This document shows positions 25,576-35,465 of a DNA stretch of 64,000 nucleotides, piece after piece; positions within the stretch are counted from its first letter, which is position 1, and each line of letters starts with the position of its first letter. Below the pieces are notes generated by a model that was not told the DNA's origin, did no database searches, and worked only from the letters and a program-made list of their open reading frames with translations. The position numbers were made by a program, and so were the translations under genes. Source of the stretch: Ornithinibacillus caprae (GTDB taxonomy: Bacteria > Bacillota > Bacilli > Bacillales > Amphibacillaceae); NCBI RefSeq assembly GCF_009728145.1, contig NZ_WOCA01000001.1, forward strand, positions 470,368-534,367, read 5' to 3'.

Positions 25576-25914
25576 ATGACCATCGCGCATCCAATATATA
25601 CTACAGAAGAAATACAAAAACGAGTAGATGACTATATCTCTCAATTTAAAGAGGGATATTTTTCACCTTTAAGTTTAATGGCTAGATTAACGGAAGAGAC
25701 CGGCGAACTTGCTAGGGAAGTGAACCATTATTATGGTGAAAAACCCAAAAAATCTACAGAAAAAGAAAAAACAATGGAAGAAGAACTAGGTGACATTATT
25801 TTTGTCTTAACCTGTTTTGCAAATTCATTAAATATAGATCTCTCGGAAGCATTTCATCTTGCTATGTCAAAATTTGAGACGCGAGATAAAGAAAGATGGA
25901 CTAGAAAAGAATGA
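25576..25914 (+). CDS. ypjD: MazG-like nucleotide pyrophosphohydrolase YpjD
   Basis: The 112-residue protein is a small all-helical MazG/dUTPase-type NTP pyrophosphohydrolase: LTEETGELAREVNH (metal ligands E-x-x-E) near residue 40 and EEELGDIIFVL (E-x-x-D) near 72. It probably cleaves non-canonical nucleotides. AAAGGAG ends 3 bases before ATG 25576, a tight spacing. It opens the dapB-mgsA-bshA-cca-birA series as in B. subtilis. Confidence 0.9.
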   Translation: MTIAHPIYTTEEIQKRVDDYISQFKEGYFSPLSLMARLTEETGELAREVNHYYGEKPKKSTEKEKTMEEELGDIIFVLTCFANSLNIDLSEAFHLAMSKFETRDKERWTRKE

Positions 25915-25938
25915 TACGACAATAGGAGGAATACATCA

Positions 25939-26739
25939 ATGACAGTAAAGGTAGTAATAGCTGGGCCAAGAGGAAGAATGGGAACGGAAGCAGTACAAAT
26001 GGTAGCTAATGAGTCTAATTTTGATTTAGTGGCATGTATTGATCGGAAAATCGAGGATGCTAAGATAAGGAATTATCCAGCTTTATCTGATTTAAAGGTA
26101 CCGGTATTCGAAGATCCTGAGGAATGCTTTCATACCGTTGAAGCTGACGTGTTCATAGATTTAACTGTCCCTGATGCATGTTTTGTCCATGCAACAATGG
26201 CTCTACAAAATAAAATTAGAACGGTTATAGGAACTTCAGGCCTTACGAATAATCAAATAGAAGAACTAACGATTACAGCAAAAAATAATCAAACTGGTTG
26301 TATTATTGCACCTAACTTTGCAATTGGTGCAGTATTAATGATGCTATTTGCTAAAATGGCAGCGAACTATTTCCCAGATGTAGAAATTATTGAAAAGCAT
26401 CATGATCAAAAGTTAGACGCTCCTTCGGGTACTGCAGTTAAAACGTTAGAGCTTATTAAAGAAAATAGACAACCTAAAACACAGGGCCATCCAAATGAAG
26501 AAGAAACAATGCAAGGTGCTAGAGGCGCAACGGATGAGGGTATACATATACATAGTGTAAGACTTCCAGGTCTAGTGGCACATCAAGAAGTTATTTTTGG
26601 GGGTAGTGGACAAACGCTTTCCATTAAACATGATTCCATTGACCGGAAATCATTTATGTCGGGAATTAAATTTGCCGTGGAGAAGGTCATGGAAATCGAT
26701 GACTTAGTGTACGGACTTGAAAATATCCTTGATAATTAA
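25939..26739 (+). CDS. dapB: 4-hydroxy-tetrahydrodipicolinate reductase
   Basis: DapB reduces hydroxytetrahydrodipicolinate in the lysine/diaminopimelate pathway, also needed for the spore compound dipicolinate. The 266-residue protein has the nucleotide motif GPRGRMGTE (residues 9-17) and the catalytic signature EKHHDQKLDAPSGTA near 155-169. RBS AGGAGGA. Normal size. Confidence 0.97.
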   Translation: MTVKVVIAGPRGRMGTEAVQMVANESNFDLVACIDRKIEDAKIRNYPALSDLKVPVFEDPEECFHTVEADVFIDLTVPDACFVHATMALQNKIRTVIGTSGLTNNQIEELTITAKNNQTGCIIAPNFAIGAVLMMLFAKMAANYFPDVEIIEKHHDQKLDAPSGTAVKTLELIKENRQPKTQGHPNEEETMQGARGATDEGIHIHSVRLPGLVAHQEVIFGGSGQTLSIKHDSIDRKSFMSGIKFAVEKVMEIDDLVYGLENILDN

Positions 26740-26780
26740 TATTAAACGTAGCTTGATAATTGCTTAAAAGGGGGAGTAAT

Positions 26781-27197
26781 ATGAGGATCGCGTTAATTGC
26801 ACATGATAAGAAAAAGCCTGAAATCATTCAATTTGCTATCGCATATAAATATGTTTTAAAGGATCATCAGTTATATGCTACAGGTACTACTGGTAAAAGA
26901 ATAACAGAAGAGACAAATCTACCTATTCACCGATTTCAATCTGGTCCACTTGGTGGAGACCAACAAATTGGTGCCATGATTGCAAATAATGAAATGGATG
27001 TCGTTATATTTTTCCGCGATCCACTGACTGCACAACCACATGAACCAGATGTCAGTGCATTGATGAGACTTTGTGATGTCCATTTAATACCACTTGCTAC
27101 AAATATCGCTGCTGCGGAAATTATCATTCGAGGATTAGAACGAGGAGATTTTGAGTGGCGGAAAACGATAAATAAACAAAAGGAAAGTGACAAATGA
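26781..27197 (+). CDS. mgsA: Methylglyoxal synthase
   Basis: MgsA converts dihydroxyacetone phosphate to methylglyoxal, bypassing lower glycolysis. The 138-residue protein has [11 protein letters not shown], the phosphate loop [19 protein letters not shown] (with the catalytic Asp) and [13 protein letters not shown] 26781 follows AAAGGGGGAG. Its last bases overlap the bshA start (ATGA). In B. subtilis bshB1 lies between them. Confidence 0.96.
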   Translation: MRIALIAHDKKKPEIIQFAIAYKYVLKDHQLYATGTTGKRITEETNLPIHRFQSGPLGGDQQIGAMIANNEMDVVIFFRDPLTAQPHEPDVSALMRLCDVHLIPLATNIAAAEIIIRGLERGDFEWRKTINKQKESDK

Positions 27198-28309
27198 AAA
27201 TAGGAATTACATGCTATCCTACAGTGGGTGGATCTGGCATCATTGCTACAGAATTAGGGAAATTATTAGCTGAAGCAGGACATGAAATACATTTTATTAC
27301 ATCTAGTCTTCCTTTTCGTCTGAATCGTATTTATCCGTCTATTTATTATCATGAAGTGGAAGTGAATCATTATCCGGTTTTTCAATATCCTCCGTATGAT
27401 TTAGCACTTGCAAGTAAAATGGCAGAAGTAATAGATCGTGAAGAATTAGATATCCTTCATGTCCATTATGCTATACCACATGCAATTTGTGCTATTTTAG
27501 CAAAAGACATCGCCAAAAGAGATGTGAAGATTGTTACAACATTACATGGTACCGATATTACCGTTTTAGGTATTGATGATACATTTAAAAAGATGATTAA
27601 ATATGGGATTGAACAATCAGACGCGGTAAGTGCTGTTTCATATAGTCTTGTGGAAGAAACAAAAGCAAGACTTGGTGTAGAAAAGGACCTTGACGTTATA
27701 CATAACTTTGTTAATGAGCAAGAATATTACAAAAAAGATTTAAACGATCTAAAACAACAATATGGTATTCAACCAGGAGAAAAGGTAATTATTCATATTT
27801 CAAATTTTCGTAAAGTTAAACGGGTCGATGATGTTGTTCGCACATTTTACAAACTAAACCAACAGGTAGATGCAAAATTATTACTTGTCGGTGATGGTCC
27901 TGAGTATTCTAATGTTTGTGACTTAGTGAAGGAACTAGGATTAACTGATCGTGTGTTATTTTTAGGTAAACAAAAAAATATTAGTGATCTACTATCGATT
28001 TCTGATTTAAAGATACTAATGTCAGAAAAAGAAAGCTTTGGTTTAGTCTTATTAGAAGCAATGAACTGTGAAGTACCATGTATTGGAACAAACGTAGGTG
28101 GTATTCCAGAGGTTATTAAACATAATGAAACGGGCTTTATCGTGGAATTAGGAGATACAACATCGGCAGCTCTTTACGCAGAGAAATTATTGAAAGAAGA
28201 ACGTTTGTTAGAACGTTTTTCAAAAAATGCTGCAGCATATGCAGAAAATAATTTTCATTCCTCTATTATTGTTAATAAATATGTAAACTTATATAATAGA
28301 ATTTTATAA
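27194..28309 (+). CDS. bshA: Bacillithiol synthesis glycosyltransferase BshA
   Basis: BshA joins N-acetylglucosamine and L-malate in the first step of bacillithiol synthesis. The 371-residue GT-B fold, GT4-family protein has [20 protein letters not shown] at the N-terminus, and the donor-site E-x7-E motif in [17 protein letters not shown] near 290, followed by [11 protein letters not shown]. The neighbouring deacetylase gene bshB1, normally adjacent, is not here. Start overlaps mgsA by 4 bases. Confidence 0.94.
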   Translation: MKIGITCYPTVGGSGIIATELGKLLAEAGHEIHFITSSLPFRLNRIYPSIYYHEVEVNHYPVFQYPPYDLALASKMAEVIDREELDILHVHYAIPHAICAILAKDIAKRDVKIVTTLHGTDITVLGIDDTFKKMIKYGIEQSDAVSAVSYSLVEETKARLGVEKDLDVIHNFVNEQEYYKKDLNDLKQQYGIQPGEKVIIHISNFRKVKRVDDVVRTFYKLNQQVDAKLLLVGDGPEYSNVCDLVKELGLTDRVLFLGKQKNISDLLSISDLKILMSEKESFGLVLLEAMNCEVPCIGTNVGGIPEVIKHNETGFIVELGDTTSAALYAEKLLKEERLLERFSKNAAAYAENNFHSSIIVNKYVNLYNRIL

Positions 28310-28331
28310 TGCAATGAAAAATGGTGATTAC

Positions 28332-29534
28332 ATGTTAAAAGGTCCCTTTTTGGATGCTCGAGATGTGATAGAAATAATAGAAAGCAATGGTCATCAAGCC
28401 TATTTTGTTGGTGGATGTGTTCGCGATCTACTACTTGATCGACCAATAGGTGATATTGATATTACGACTTCTGCACCTCCAAACACTGTAATGAATTTGT
28501 TTAAAGAGGTCATTCCAGTTGGAATAGAGCATGGGACTGTTATTGTTCGGTATAATAAAGAATCTTATGAAGTCACAACATTCCGTGTCGAAGGTGAATA
28601 TTCCGATCATAGGCATCCAGATCAAGTTGAATTTATTGATCAGCTTGATAAAGATTTGGAACGACGAGATTTTACGATTAATGCATTAGCAATGGACAAG
28701 GATGGAAAAATAACTGATTTATTTCATGGTGTTGAAGATTTACAGAAAAAAGTGATTCGAACAGTGGGGAGTGGAGTCGAACGATTTACGGAGGATCCGC
28801 TTCGAGTTATACGAGCACTGCGTTTTTCTAGTCAATTAGGTTTTTCTATTGAGGATGAAACGTTAGCAGCAATCCATCAAGTAAAAGATCAAATTGATAA
28901 TCTTGCTGTGGAACGAATTACAAATGAAATGACTAAATTTCTAAGTGGAAATCACGTGCGGGTAGGACTTGATTATTTGAATGAGACGAAAATATATAAT
29001 TATTTACCAGTATGGTCAAAGCACCCAGAAATCATAGATATAATTCCAAGGAATTTGCAACCACTAGGTTCTTTAGCAGAATTTTTTGCACTGTTGCACT
29101 TTAAAATGCCTTCGATTAGTATACAAACTTGGACAAAAGAATGGAAATGTTCGAATAAAGAGAGAACAGAGGCCCAGCATCTAATTACGGCATTAGCATA
29201 TTTTCAGGACAATGGATTAGATCCTTGGTTGGTATATCAATTACCAAATCATTTCTATGGTGGATTTACCAGATTAGTTCATACTATTTTCACACCATCC
29301 AGTGTTTCACAGATAGATATGGAGAACCTAGATTCAAAACTTCCAATCCACTCTAGAAAAGAATTAGAAATTGACGGGAACATATTAATTGAGTTATTCC
29401 CAAATGTAAAAAAAGGACCGTGGATTCAGAAAGCATTAAGCAGATTAGAAAAGGAAGTTGTATTAGGTCATCTCGAAAATGATCAAATAATATTAAAGGA
29501 GTGGATAAAGTGGAATCCACCCGAAATAAATTAA
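28332..29534 (+). CDS. cca: CCA tRNA nucleotidyltransferase
   Basis: This enzyme adds or repairs the CCA end of tRNAs. The 400-residue class II enzyme has GGCVRDLLLDRPIGDIDITT (nucleotidyltransferase fold, residues 26-45) with catalytic GDID, then RRDFTINALAMD near 113 and EDPLRVIRALRF near 156. ATG 28332 gives the best alignment; ATG 28314 lacks a ribosome binding site. Its 3' end overlaps birA by 25 bases. Confidence 0.95.
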   Translation: MLKGPFLDARDVIEIIESNGHQAYFVGGCVRDLLLDRPIGDIDITTSAPPNTVMNLFKEVIPVGIEHGTVIVRYNKESYEVTTFRVEGEYSDHRHPDQVEFIDQLDKDLERRDFTINALAMDKDGKITDLFHGVEDLQKKVIRTVGSGVERFTEDPLRVIRALRFSSQLGFSIEDETLAAIHQVKDQIDNLAVERITNEMTKFLSGNHVRVGLDYLNETKIYNYLPVWSKHPEIIDIIPRNLQPLGSLAEFFALLHFKMPSISIQTWTKEWKCSNKERTEAQHLITALAYFQDNGLDPWLVYQLPNHFYGGFTRLVHTIFTPSSVSQIDMENLDSKLPIHSRKELEIDGNILIELFPNVKKGPWIQKALSRLEKEVVLGHLENDQIILKEWIKWNPPEIN

Positions 29535-30496
29535 TTCATCTGTTAGAAGAAAATAAGGATACATATATATCTGGTCAATTTTTATCCGATAAATTAAATA
29601 TCTCTCGTAGTGCCATTTGGAAACATATGAAAGAGCTCCAAAAAGATGGATACGAAATAGAAGGTATTCCGAAAAAGGGTTACCGCATCGTTGGTTTTCC
29701 AGACCGCTTAAGTGAGAATGCGTTACAGTGGGGATTAAAAACAGACTGGTTAGGGAAAACAATCATTCATAAAGAAGTAGTGACATCTACACAACATATT
29801 GCTCATCAGATCGCACAAGAAAATACGGAGCATGGAACAGTTATCATTGCTGATGAGCAAACAAATGGGAAAGGAAGAATGAATCGTCATTGGTATTCAT
29901 CACGTGATAAAGGAATTTGGTTAAGTATCATATTGCGACCATCTATTCTTCCTTACCTTGCTCCGCAGTTAACTTTATTATCTGCTTGTGTATTGGCTGA
30001 TGTGATTAGTCAACAATCGGAATTAATACCAAAGATTAAGTGGCCAAATGATATCTTAGTGGATGGAAAAAAAATCGCTGGGATTCTAACCGAAATGCAA
30101 GCTGAACAAGACCAAATACAATATGTTGTTATTGGAATAGGTATAAATGTAAACCATAATCATAATGACCTACCATCTGATATTCAAGCAAAAGCATCTT
30201 CCATTTTAATGGAAACTAATAGGAATTGGGATATCAAACACTTCATTCAACAAATATTAGTGACCTTTGAAAAGGAATATAACGAATATATCGAGCATGG
30301 GTTTACACATGTAAAGAAAAAATGGGAAAGCTATAGTTTTAAAATAGGTGAACCAATACGTATTAGCACGTTAAAAAGTCAATGGACAGCAATTTTTTCA
30401 GGTATAGCTGAAGACGGTGCCTTACTTGTGAGAAACAATGATGGAACAACTGAAAAATTATATTCTGCTGAGATTGACTGGTTCCATGAAGTCTAG
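29510..30496 (+). CDS. birA: Biotin operon repressor and biotin-protein ligase
   Basis: BirA makes biotinyl-AMP, biotinylates carboxylases and represses biotin genes. The 328-residue protein has an N-terminal winged helix (SGQFLSDKLNISRSAIWKHMKEL), the catalytic domain with TNGKGRMNRHWYS near 122 and KWPNDILVDGKKIAGIL near 182, and a C-terminal SH3-like domain. GTG 29510 lies 8 bases after AAAGGAG; GTG 29501 overlaps it. In B. subtilis panBCD follows; here a terminator and then dinG follow. Confidence 0.95.
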   Translation: MESTRNKLIHLLEENKDTYISGQFLSDKLNISRSAIWKHMKELQKDGYEIEGIPKKGYRIVGFPDRLSENALQWGLKTDWLGKTIIHKEVVTSTQHIAHQIAQENTEHGTVIIADEQTNGKGRMNRHWYSSRDKGIWLSIILRPSILPYLAPQLTLLSACVLADVISQQSELIPKIKWPNDILVDGKKIAGILTEMQAEQDQIQYVVIGIGINVNHNHNDLPSDIQAKASSILMETNRNWDIKHFIQQILVTFEKEYNEYIEHGFTHVKKKWESYSFKIGEPIRISTLKSQWTAIFSGIAEDGALLVRNNDGTTEKLYSAEIDWFHEV

Positions 30497-30536
30497 CATA
30501 ATCATAACTTACCTATAGCATTGTATATAGTAAGTT

Positions 30537-30568
30537 ACTCTTATCAAAAATTTTGATAAGAGTTTTGA
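30537..30568 (+). terminator. Terminator after birA
   Basis: A perfect 13-bp stem (30537-30549 / 30551-30563) with one central base, followed by TTTT. The nearly loopless repeat would fold with fewer inner pairs. Confidence 0.82.
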
Positions 30569-30614
30569 TTATGTTAAAAATAAAAAGAGAATATATGTGA
30601 AAGGTGGGGGTGAA

Positions 30615-33371
30615 ATGGATAGATATGTGGTCATAGATCTTGAAACAACAGGGAATATAACAAATAATGATCAAATCATCGAAGTAGGCATTGTTGTGAT
30701 TGAAGGCAATAACATTATCGATGAATATTCAACATTACTTCGACCAAATAAACCAATCCCACCATTTATTTCTAAGTTAACTGGTATTTCAGATAGTGAT
30801 GTGGAATTCGCTCCAGTTTTTGAGGAAGTAGCAGGGGACATTGTCGAATTATTTAGAGATAGCTATTTAATTGCACATAATGTTCCTTTTGATCTAGGGT
30901 TTCTCAATTCAGAGTTAGAATTATTTGGTATGAATAGATTAAAGAATCCGGTTCTAGATACCGTAGAATTAACTCGTATATTATTTCCGCAAGCTCCTAG
31001 TTATAAATTAAATCAGCTAGCGGAGTATTTTAAGATTACTCATGAGGATCCGCATCGAGCGCTTTCAGATGCTTATGTTACCGCAAACTTGTTTTTAAAA
31101 CTGAAGCAAAAGGTTCAATCACTCCCGTTAGAGACGATAAAACACTTGATAAAGTTGGAAAAAACATTAAAATCTGATGTATTCGAACTATTTCAGAAGC
31201 AACAGGATCATTTAATGTTTACAACAACTGGGAATTCTTTTTTCGAATCATATAAAGGATTAGCGATTCGTTCTATAGATTATGATGTAGATCCAGAGGA
31301 ATTACCAGTAGAACCATTTGGTGAATATCTAGATCAAATATATGAACCAAATGGAACAATGGAAAAAGTATTACATCACTATGAAAAAAGAGTAGGTCAA
31401 CGCGAGATGTCCGAATACATCTATGATGCATTTCAGATGAGAAAACATGCTATTATAGAAGCGGAAACAGGAACGGGGAAATCAGTCGCTTATTTATTGC
31501 CAGCAGTCTATGAAGCAAAGAAAAAGAATCAACGTATTATGATTAGTACTTATACAACGCAGCTTCAAGCTCAACTATTAGAAGAAGAGATTCCCATGAT
31601 CGAAAAACTGATCTCTTTTCCGATAAATGTCGCGCTATTAAAAGGTAGACAACACTATATCGATGTAGATAAATTCGCAAAAACATTAAGAGATAATCAA
31701 CAAGATAACTACGATGTAACACTCACAAAAGCTATGATATTAGTTTGGTTAACAGAAACGATCACAGGGGATATTGATGAACTACATTTACCATCAAGTG
31801 GGTATTTATTTTATGAAAAAATAAGCTCAGATATAAAAGAAAATGGTAGCGTACCTACAACAAAATATTCTTTTTACCATCTTGCACGAAAGAAGGCACA
31901 GGTAGCAGACATTCTAATTACAAATCATGCATTATTATGTAGTGATATTTTTAATGAGTATCAATTATTACCAACGTATGAAAAAATCATTATTGATGAA
32001 GCGCATCATTTAGAAGAAACCGCTTCTCGTCATTATGGATTGAAATTAGATTATGTGAATGTACAGCATACCCTTAATCGGATCGGTGCAATAAATGCGG
32101 ATAAATGGATCGATGAGATTTCTATAACGGACAAGCTATCATTAGAAAGTTGGAATGACCTATTATCAAAAACAAAATATGAAGTAGATGATTTGTTTCG
32201 AACATTATTTAAATATGTGCTAGTAAATCAAGCAAATAAACATGCGCATAGCGACATTGGACGGATTCAATATCGATTTACTGAAGAAGATTTTGGCAAT
32301 AAAAAATGGAATGTTATTAAGGAAATGACAAATAGAATTATTTTTTATTGTAAAGAGCAAATTCGCTTTCTAACTCAGATAGGTGAAAAAGCACAAGAAG
32401 ATGATACCGATCTGATCAGCAGTATTAAAAAGTTACAAACTTTAGTCGAACAGCTCCAACATTTATTTATATACAATTCTACAGAGGACTTTGTTAATTG
32501 GATCGAAATAGAAGCAAATGGTGCTAAAAATGCAGTTTATGTTTACAGTGAACCTAGAGATATTTCTAAAACAATGGAGAAATTATTTTTTCGGGAAAAA
32601 GAAAGCATTATTTTAACCAGCGCAACATTAACAATGAAAAATTCTTTTAGTTTCATCAAACAGCGATTAGGCGTACCTCTAGACCGTTTAGTTACAAAAA
32701 AAATACAATCGCCGTTTTCATATCAAGATCAAGTAAGATTGATGGTACCAAACGACTTTCCTGATATTAAAACAAGTAATATCGATGATTTTGTTTTTGC
32801 TACATGTGAAGCTATATTGTCTTTAGCAGAAATTACAAATGGAAGAATGATGATCTTATTTACATCTTATGATATGTTAAAACGAGCATATGAACTAATT
32901 AGAGAAATGATGGTAGTCGATGAATATGTACTGATTGCTCAAGGAATAACAAGTGGTAGCAGATCTCGATTAAAGAAAAATTTTCAAACTTTTGATCAAG
33001 CTATCTTATTTGGAACTAGTTCATTTTGGGAAGGTGTTGATATTCCAGGTGATGATCTGTCTTGTTTGATGATTGTCCGCTTACCATTTCAGCCACCACA
33101 CCATCCGGTTTATGAAGCAAAGGCAAATTATTTACAAGCACATAAAAAAAATCCTTTTTATGAATTAGCTTTACCAAATGCAGTAATACGATTTAAACAA
33201 GGATTTGGTAGGCTGATTCGTTCGGCTACAGACAGAGGAATCGTCTTTGTATGTGATGCACGTATAGTAAAAGCAAGTTACGGAAAATATTTTACTGATT
33301 CCATACCAGATGTTCCAATTGCACATAAATCTACGGCAAAATTAATGGAACAAGCAAAAAAATGGTTTTAG
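30615..33371 (+). CDS. dinG: DinG family exonuclease/helicase
   Basis: The 918-residue protein joins an N-terminal DEDD 3'-5' exonuclease (VVIDLETTG near residue 5, IAHNVPFDLGFL, HRALSDAYVT) to a superfamily 2 XPD/DinG helicase: Walker A ETGTGKSV near 288, DEAH box in IIIDEAHHLEE near 462, and C-terminal motifs TSSFWEGVDIPG and RFKQGFGRLIRS. Bacillus DinG lacks the iron-sulfur cysteines of E. coli DinG. It acts on single-stranded DNA ends in repair. ATG 30615 follows AAAGGTGGGGG. Confidence 0.94.
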   Translation: MDRYVVIDLETTGNITNNDQIIEVGIVVIEGNNIIDEYSTLLRPNKPIPPFISKLTGISDSDVEFAPVFEEVAGDIVELFRDSYLIAHNVPFDLGFLNSELELFGMNRLKNPVLDTVELTRILFPQAPSYKLNQLAEYFKITHEDPHRALSDAYVTANLFLKLKQKVQSLPLETIKHLIKLEKTLKSDVFELFQKQQDHLMFTTTGNSFFESYKGLAIRSIDYDVDPEELPVEPFGEYLDQIYEPNGTMEKVLHHYEKRVGQREMSEYIYDAFQMRKHAIIEAETGTGKSVAYLLPAVYEAKKKNQRIMISTYTTQLQAQLLEEEIPMIEKLISFPINVALLKGRQHYIDVDKFAKTLRDNQQDNYDVTLTKAMILVWLTETITGDIDELHLPSSGYLFYEKISSDIKENGSVPTTKYSFYHLARKKAQVADILITNHALLCSDIFNEYQLLPTYEKIIIDEAHHLEETASRHYGLKLDYVNVQHTLNRIGAINADKWIDEISITDKLSLESWNDLLSKTKYEVDDLFRTLFKYVLVNQANKHAHSDIGRIQYRFTEEDFGNKKWNVIKEMTNRIIFYCKEQIRFLTQIGEKAQEDDTDLISSIKKLQTLVEQLQHLFIYNSTEDFVNWIEIEANGAKNAVYVYSEPRDISKTMEKLFFREKESIILTSATLTMKNSFSFIKQRLGVPLDRLVTKKIQSPFSYQDQVRLMVPNDFPDIKTSNIDDFVFATCEAILSLAEITNGRMMILFTSYDMLKRAYELIREMMVVDEYVLIAQGITSGSRSRLKKNFQTFDQAILFGTSSFWEGVDIPGDDLSCLMIVRLPFQPPHHPVYEAKANYLQAHKKNPFYELALPNAVIRFKQGFGRLIRSATDRGIVFVCDARIVKASYGKYFTDSIPDVPIAHKSTAKLMEQAKKWF

Positions 33372-33389
33372 TTAAGCTCTGAAGAAAAA

Positions 33390-33418
33390 AATACTGATGC
33401 AGTAATTGCATCAGTATT
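33390..33418 (-). terminator. Hairpin after dinG, T run only on minus strand
   Basis: A perfect 12-bp stem (33390-33401 / 33407-33418) follows dinG, but the downstream side lacks a T run; A7 lies on the upstream side. It is therefore better placed to stop minus-strand transcripts. The rest of the 240-base gap to 33611 shows only a promoter. Confidence 0.5.
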
Positions 33419-33551
33419 GTAAAATGGAATGGTATGGATTAGGAGAAATTTTGTTGAAGTAAAAAACAAGACCAAATACTTCTAATGCTGGCTATATTAT
33501 TAGTGTATTTCATCTTACTTTGTTCAACGTATCTTTAGTATGGACGAACAA

Positions 33552-33579
33552 TTGCATTATATGATTAACAATATATGAT
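33552..33579 (+). promoter_or_regulatory. Promoter for the small ORF-ypmB pair
   Basis: TTGCAT (33552-33557), 16 bases and TATGAT (33574-33579), 32 bases before the small ORF start. Confidence 0.5.
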
Positions 33580-33611
33580 AAAAGAAACAGCTTTTAGTGG
33601 AGGGTAAAATA

Positions 33612-33695
33612 ATGGTTCAATATTTAATAAATGTTAAGTGCTTAAAGCTTCAAGATCTCATCAATAATACTCATCTGTTATTGGTTAAATCATGA
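33612..33695 (+). CDS. 27-residue ORF coupled to ypmB
   Basis: This reading frame encodes MVQYLINVKCLKLQDLINNT plus LLLVKS-type ending. It has the best ribosome binding site of the area (GTGGAGGGTAAAATA before ATG), and its stop overlaps the ypmB start as ATGA, while ypmB lacks a clear site of its own. B. subtilis carries a 56-residue gene, ypmA, between dinG and ypmB; this frame is half that length and I see no convincing similarity, so it may be a truncated ypmA, a leader peptide or a coupling ORF. Confidence 0.55.
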   Translation: MVQYLINVKCLKLQDLINNTHLLLVKS

Positions 33696-34228
33696 TTAAG
33701 TATTTTAAATATGAACGTCGTATAACCCCGTCATGGGTTAAATGGAGTTTTTTAGTACTTATACTGTTACTTATCATTGTTATTGTTTATAGTGTATTCT
33801 TTTATCAAGCTATTCTTAACAATAAAACAGAGGGATTTGACCACACAAGAAATAAGGTACTGCAAACAACTGATATTGTTGAAATTGAGGTTATAAATCG
33901 TTTCCATGGTGAAACATCCTATCATGTTGTCTCGGGTTTAACGGAAGAAAACATGGAACAAATTATTTTTGTTCCTTTATCTGATGAGGAAGAAGAATTG
34001 ATTATTCTTGATCAAGATGAAATTATGTCGTATCAATCCATAAAAACAAAATGGGAAAATGATTGTAAAGATTGTGATCTTATAAAAATCACCCCTGCTG
34101 TTTTAGAAGATTCTCCGTTATGGGAACTAACTTATAAAGACCATTCAGACCGTTACGTCATTGATTATGTGTCAATGCACGATGGTTCACGGTATGAACA
34201 GCTACGCTTAAGAAAAACATTCAAATAG
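33692..34228 (+). CDS. ypmB: YpmB, DUF5590 membrane-anchored protein
   Basis: The 178-residue protein has a basic N-terminus, one membrane helix (about residues 14-37) and an outer domain of PepSY-like character (DIVEIEVINRFHGETSYHVV, LWELTYKDHSDRYVIDYVSM). Position before aspB and topology match B. subtilis YpmB. Role unknown. Two cysteines in ENDCKDCDL form a CxxC within the predicted external domain. Its ATG overlaps the stop of the 27-codon ORF; its own upstream region TTGGTTAAATC lacks a ribosome binding site. Confidence 0.8.
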   Translation: MIKYFKYERRITPSWVKWSFLVLILLLIIVIVYSVFFYQAILNNKTEGFDHTRNKVLQTTDIVEIEVINRFHGETSYHVVSGLTEENMEQIIFVPLSDEEEELIILDQDEIMSYQSIKTKWENDCKDCDLIKITPAVLEDSPLWELTYKDHSDRYVIDYVSMHDGSRYEQLRLRKTFK

Positions 34229-34244
34229 AGAGAGGTAGATCATA

Positions 34245-35429
34245 ATGCATATTTCAAATCGGGTTAAAACCTTAACACCTTCAACAACTTTAGCTATTAC
34301 TGCCAAGGCAAAACAATTAAAACTCGAGGGATATGATGTTATTGGACTAGGTGCTGGTGAACCTGACTTCAATACACCAGAGTACATACTTCATGCAGCG
34401 AAAAATGCGATGGACCAAGGATTAACCAAATATACTCCAGCAGGTGGAGTAGCCGATCTTAAACAAGCAATCATTCAAAAATTTTCAAATGATAATCAAC
34501 TGGAGTATAAGCCAACGGAAGTTATTGTAACGACTGGTGCTAAACATGCTTTATATACGTTATTTCAGGTTATACTTAATGATGGAGATGAGGTAATTGT
34601 CCCTTCACCTTATTGGGTAAGTTACCCAGAGCAAGTAAAGTTGGCTGGAGGTCAACCTGTAATCCTTGAAGCTACGGAAGAAAATAATTTTAAATTAACA
34701 CCGAGTCAGTTAGAGACATCCATTACTGAAAAAACAAAGGCATTAATCATAAATTCACCTAGTAATCCAACAGGTATGATGTATAGTGAAGATGAATTAA
34801 GACAATTAGGGGAAGTGTGTTTAAAACATGATGTCTTAATTATTTCAGATGAAATTTATGAAAAGTTAATTTACACAGATGATGCACATATATCAATTGC
34901 ACAGCTTTCTAATGAACTGAAGGCTCAAACCGTTGTTATTAATGGTTTATCTAAATCACATGCGATGACTGGGTGGCGTATTGGATATGCAGCGGGACCA
35001 GAAATGATTATTAATGCAATGACCAATTTAGCATCACATTCAACTTCTAATCCGACATCTATTGCACAGTATGCAGCTTTAGCAGCCTATCAAGAAGAGA
35101 AAGATCCAACGATTGAAATGAGAAAAGTGTTTACAGATCGGTTAAATACATTATATGATTTATTAGAAGAAATTCCTGGAATTACTTGCTTAAAACCTAA
35201 AGGCGCTTTCTATCTGTTCCCAAATGTAACTGAAGCTGTTAAAAATAATGGATTTAAAACAGTAGATGACTGGGTTGCTGCATTATTGGAAGAAGAAAAG
35301 GTGGCAATCGTTCCTGGTTCTGGATTTGGTGCACCAAATAATATCCGATTATCCTATGCAACTTCAAAAGAGCAGCTAATTGAAGCAGCAGCAAGAATCA
35401 AACGTTTTGTTGAAAAACATCAAGCTTAA
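34245..35429 (+). CDS. aspB: Aspartate aminotransferase AspB
   Basis: This PLP enzyme interconverts aspartate and oxaloacetate with glutamate. The 394-residue class I aminotransferase has GLGAGEPDFNTP near residue 34, NSPSNPTGM near 169, and the PLP lysine in GLSKSHAMTGWRIGY near 234. It supplies aspartate to AsnS encoded next, 36 bases later. RBS is GAGAGGTAGAT. Confidence 0.95.
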   Translation: MHISNRVKTLTPSTTLAITAKAKQLKLEGYDVIGLGAGEPDFNTPEYILHAAKNAMDQGLTKYTPAGGVADLKQAIIQKFSNDNQLEYKPTEVIVTTGAKHALYTLFQVILNDGDEVIVPSPYWVSYPEQVKLAGGQPVILEATEENNFKLTPSQLETSITEKTKALIINSPSNPTGMMYSEDELRQLGEVCLKHDVLIISDEIYEKLIYTDDAHISIAQLSNELKAQTVVINGLSKSHAMTGWRIGYAAGPEMIINAMTNLASHSTSNPTSIAQYAALAAYQEEKDPTIEMRKVFTDRLNTLYDLLEEIPGITCLKPKGAFYLFPNVTEAVKNNGFKTVDDWVAALLEEEKVAIVPGSGFGAPNNIRLSYATSKEQLIEAAARIKRFVEKHQA

Positions 35430-35465
35430 TTTAAAAATGAATAACTGATTTTGGAGGTAATATTT

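Noticed and set aside
35430..35465. T-box leader for asnS
   Set aside because: The gap is only 36 bases and asnS appears co-transcribed with aspB.
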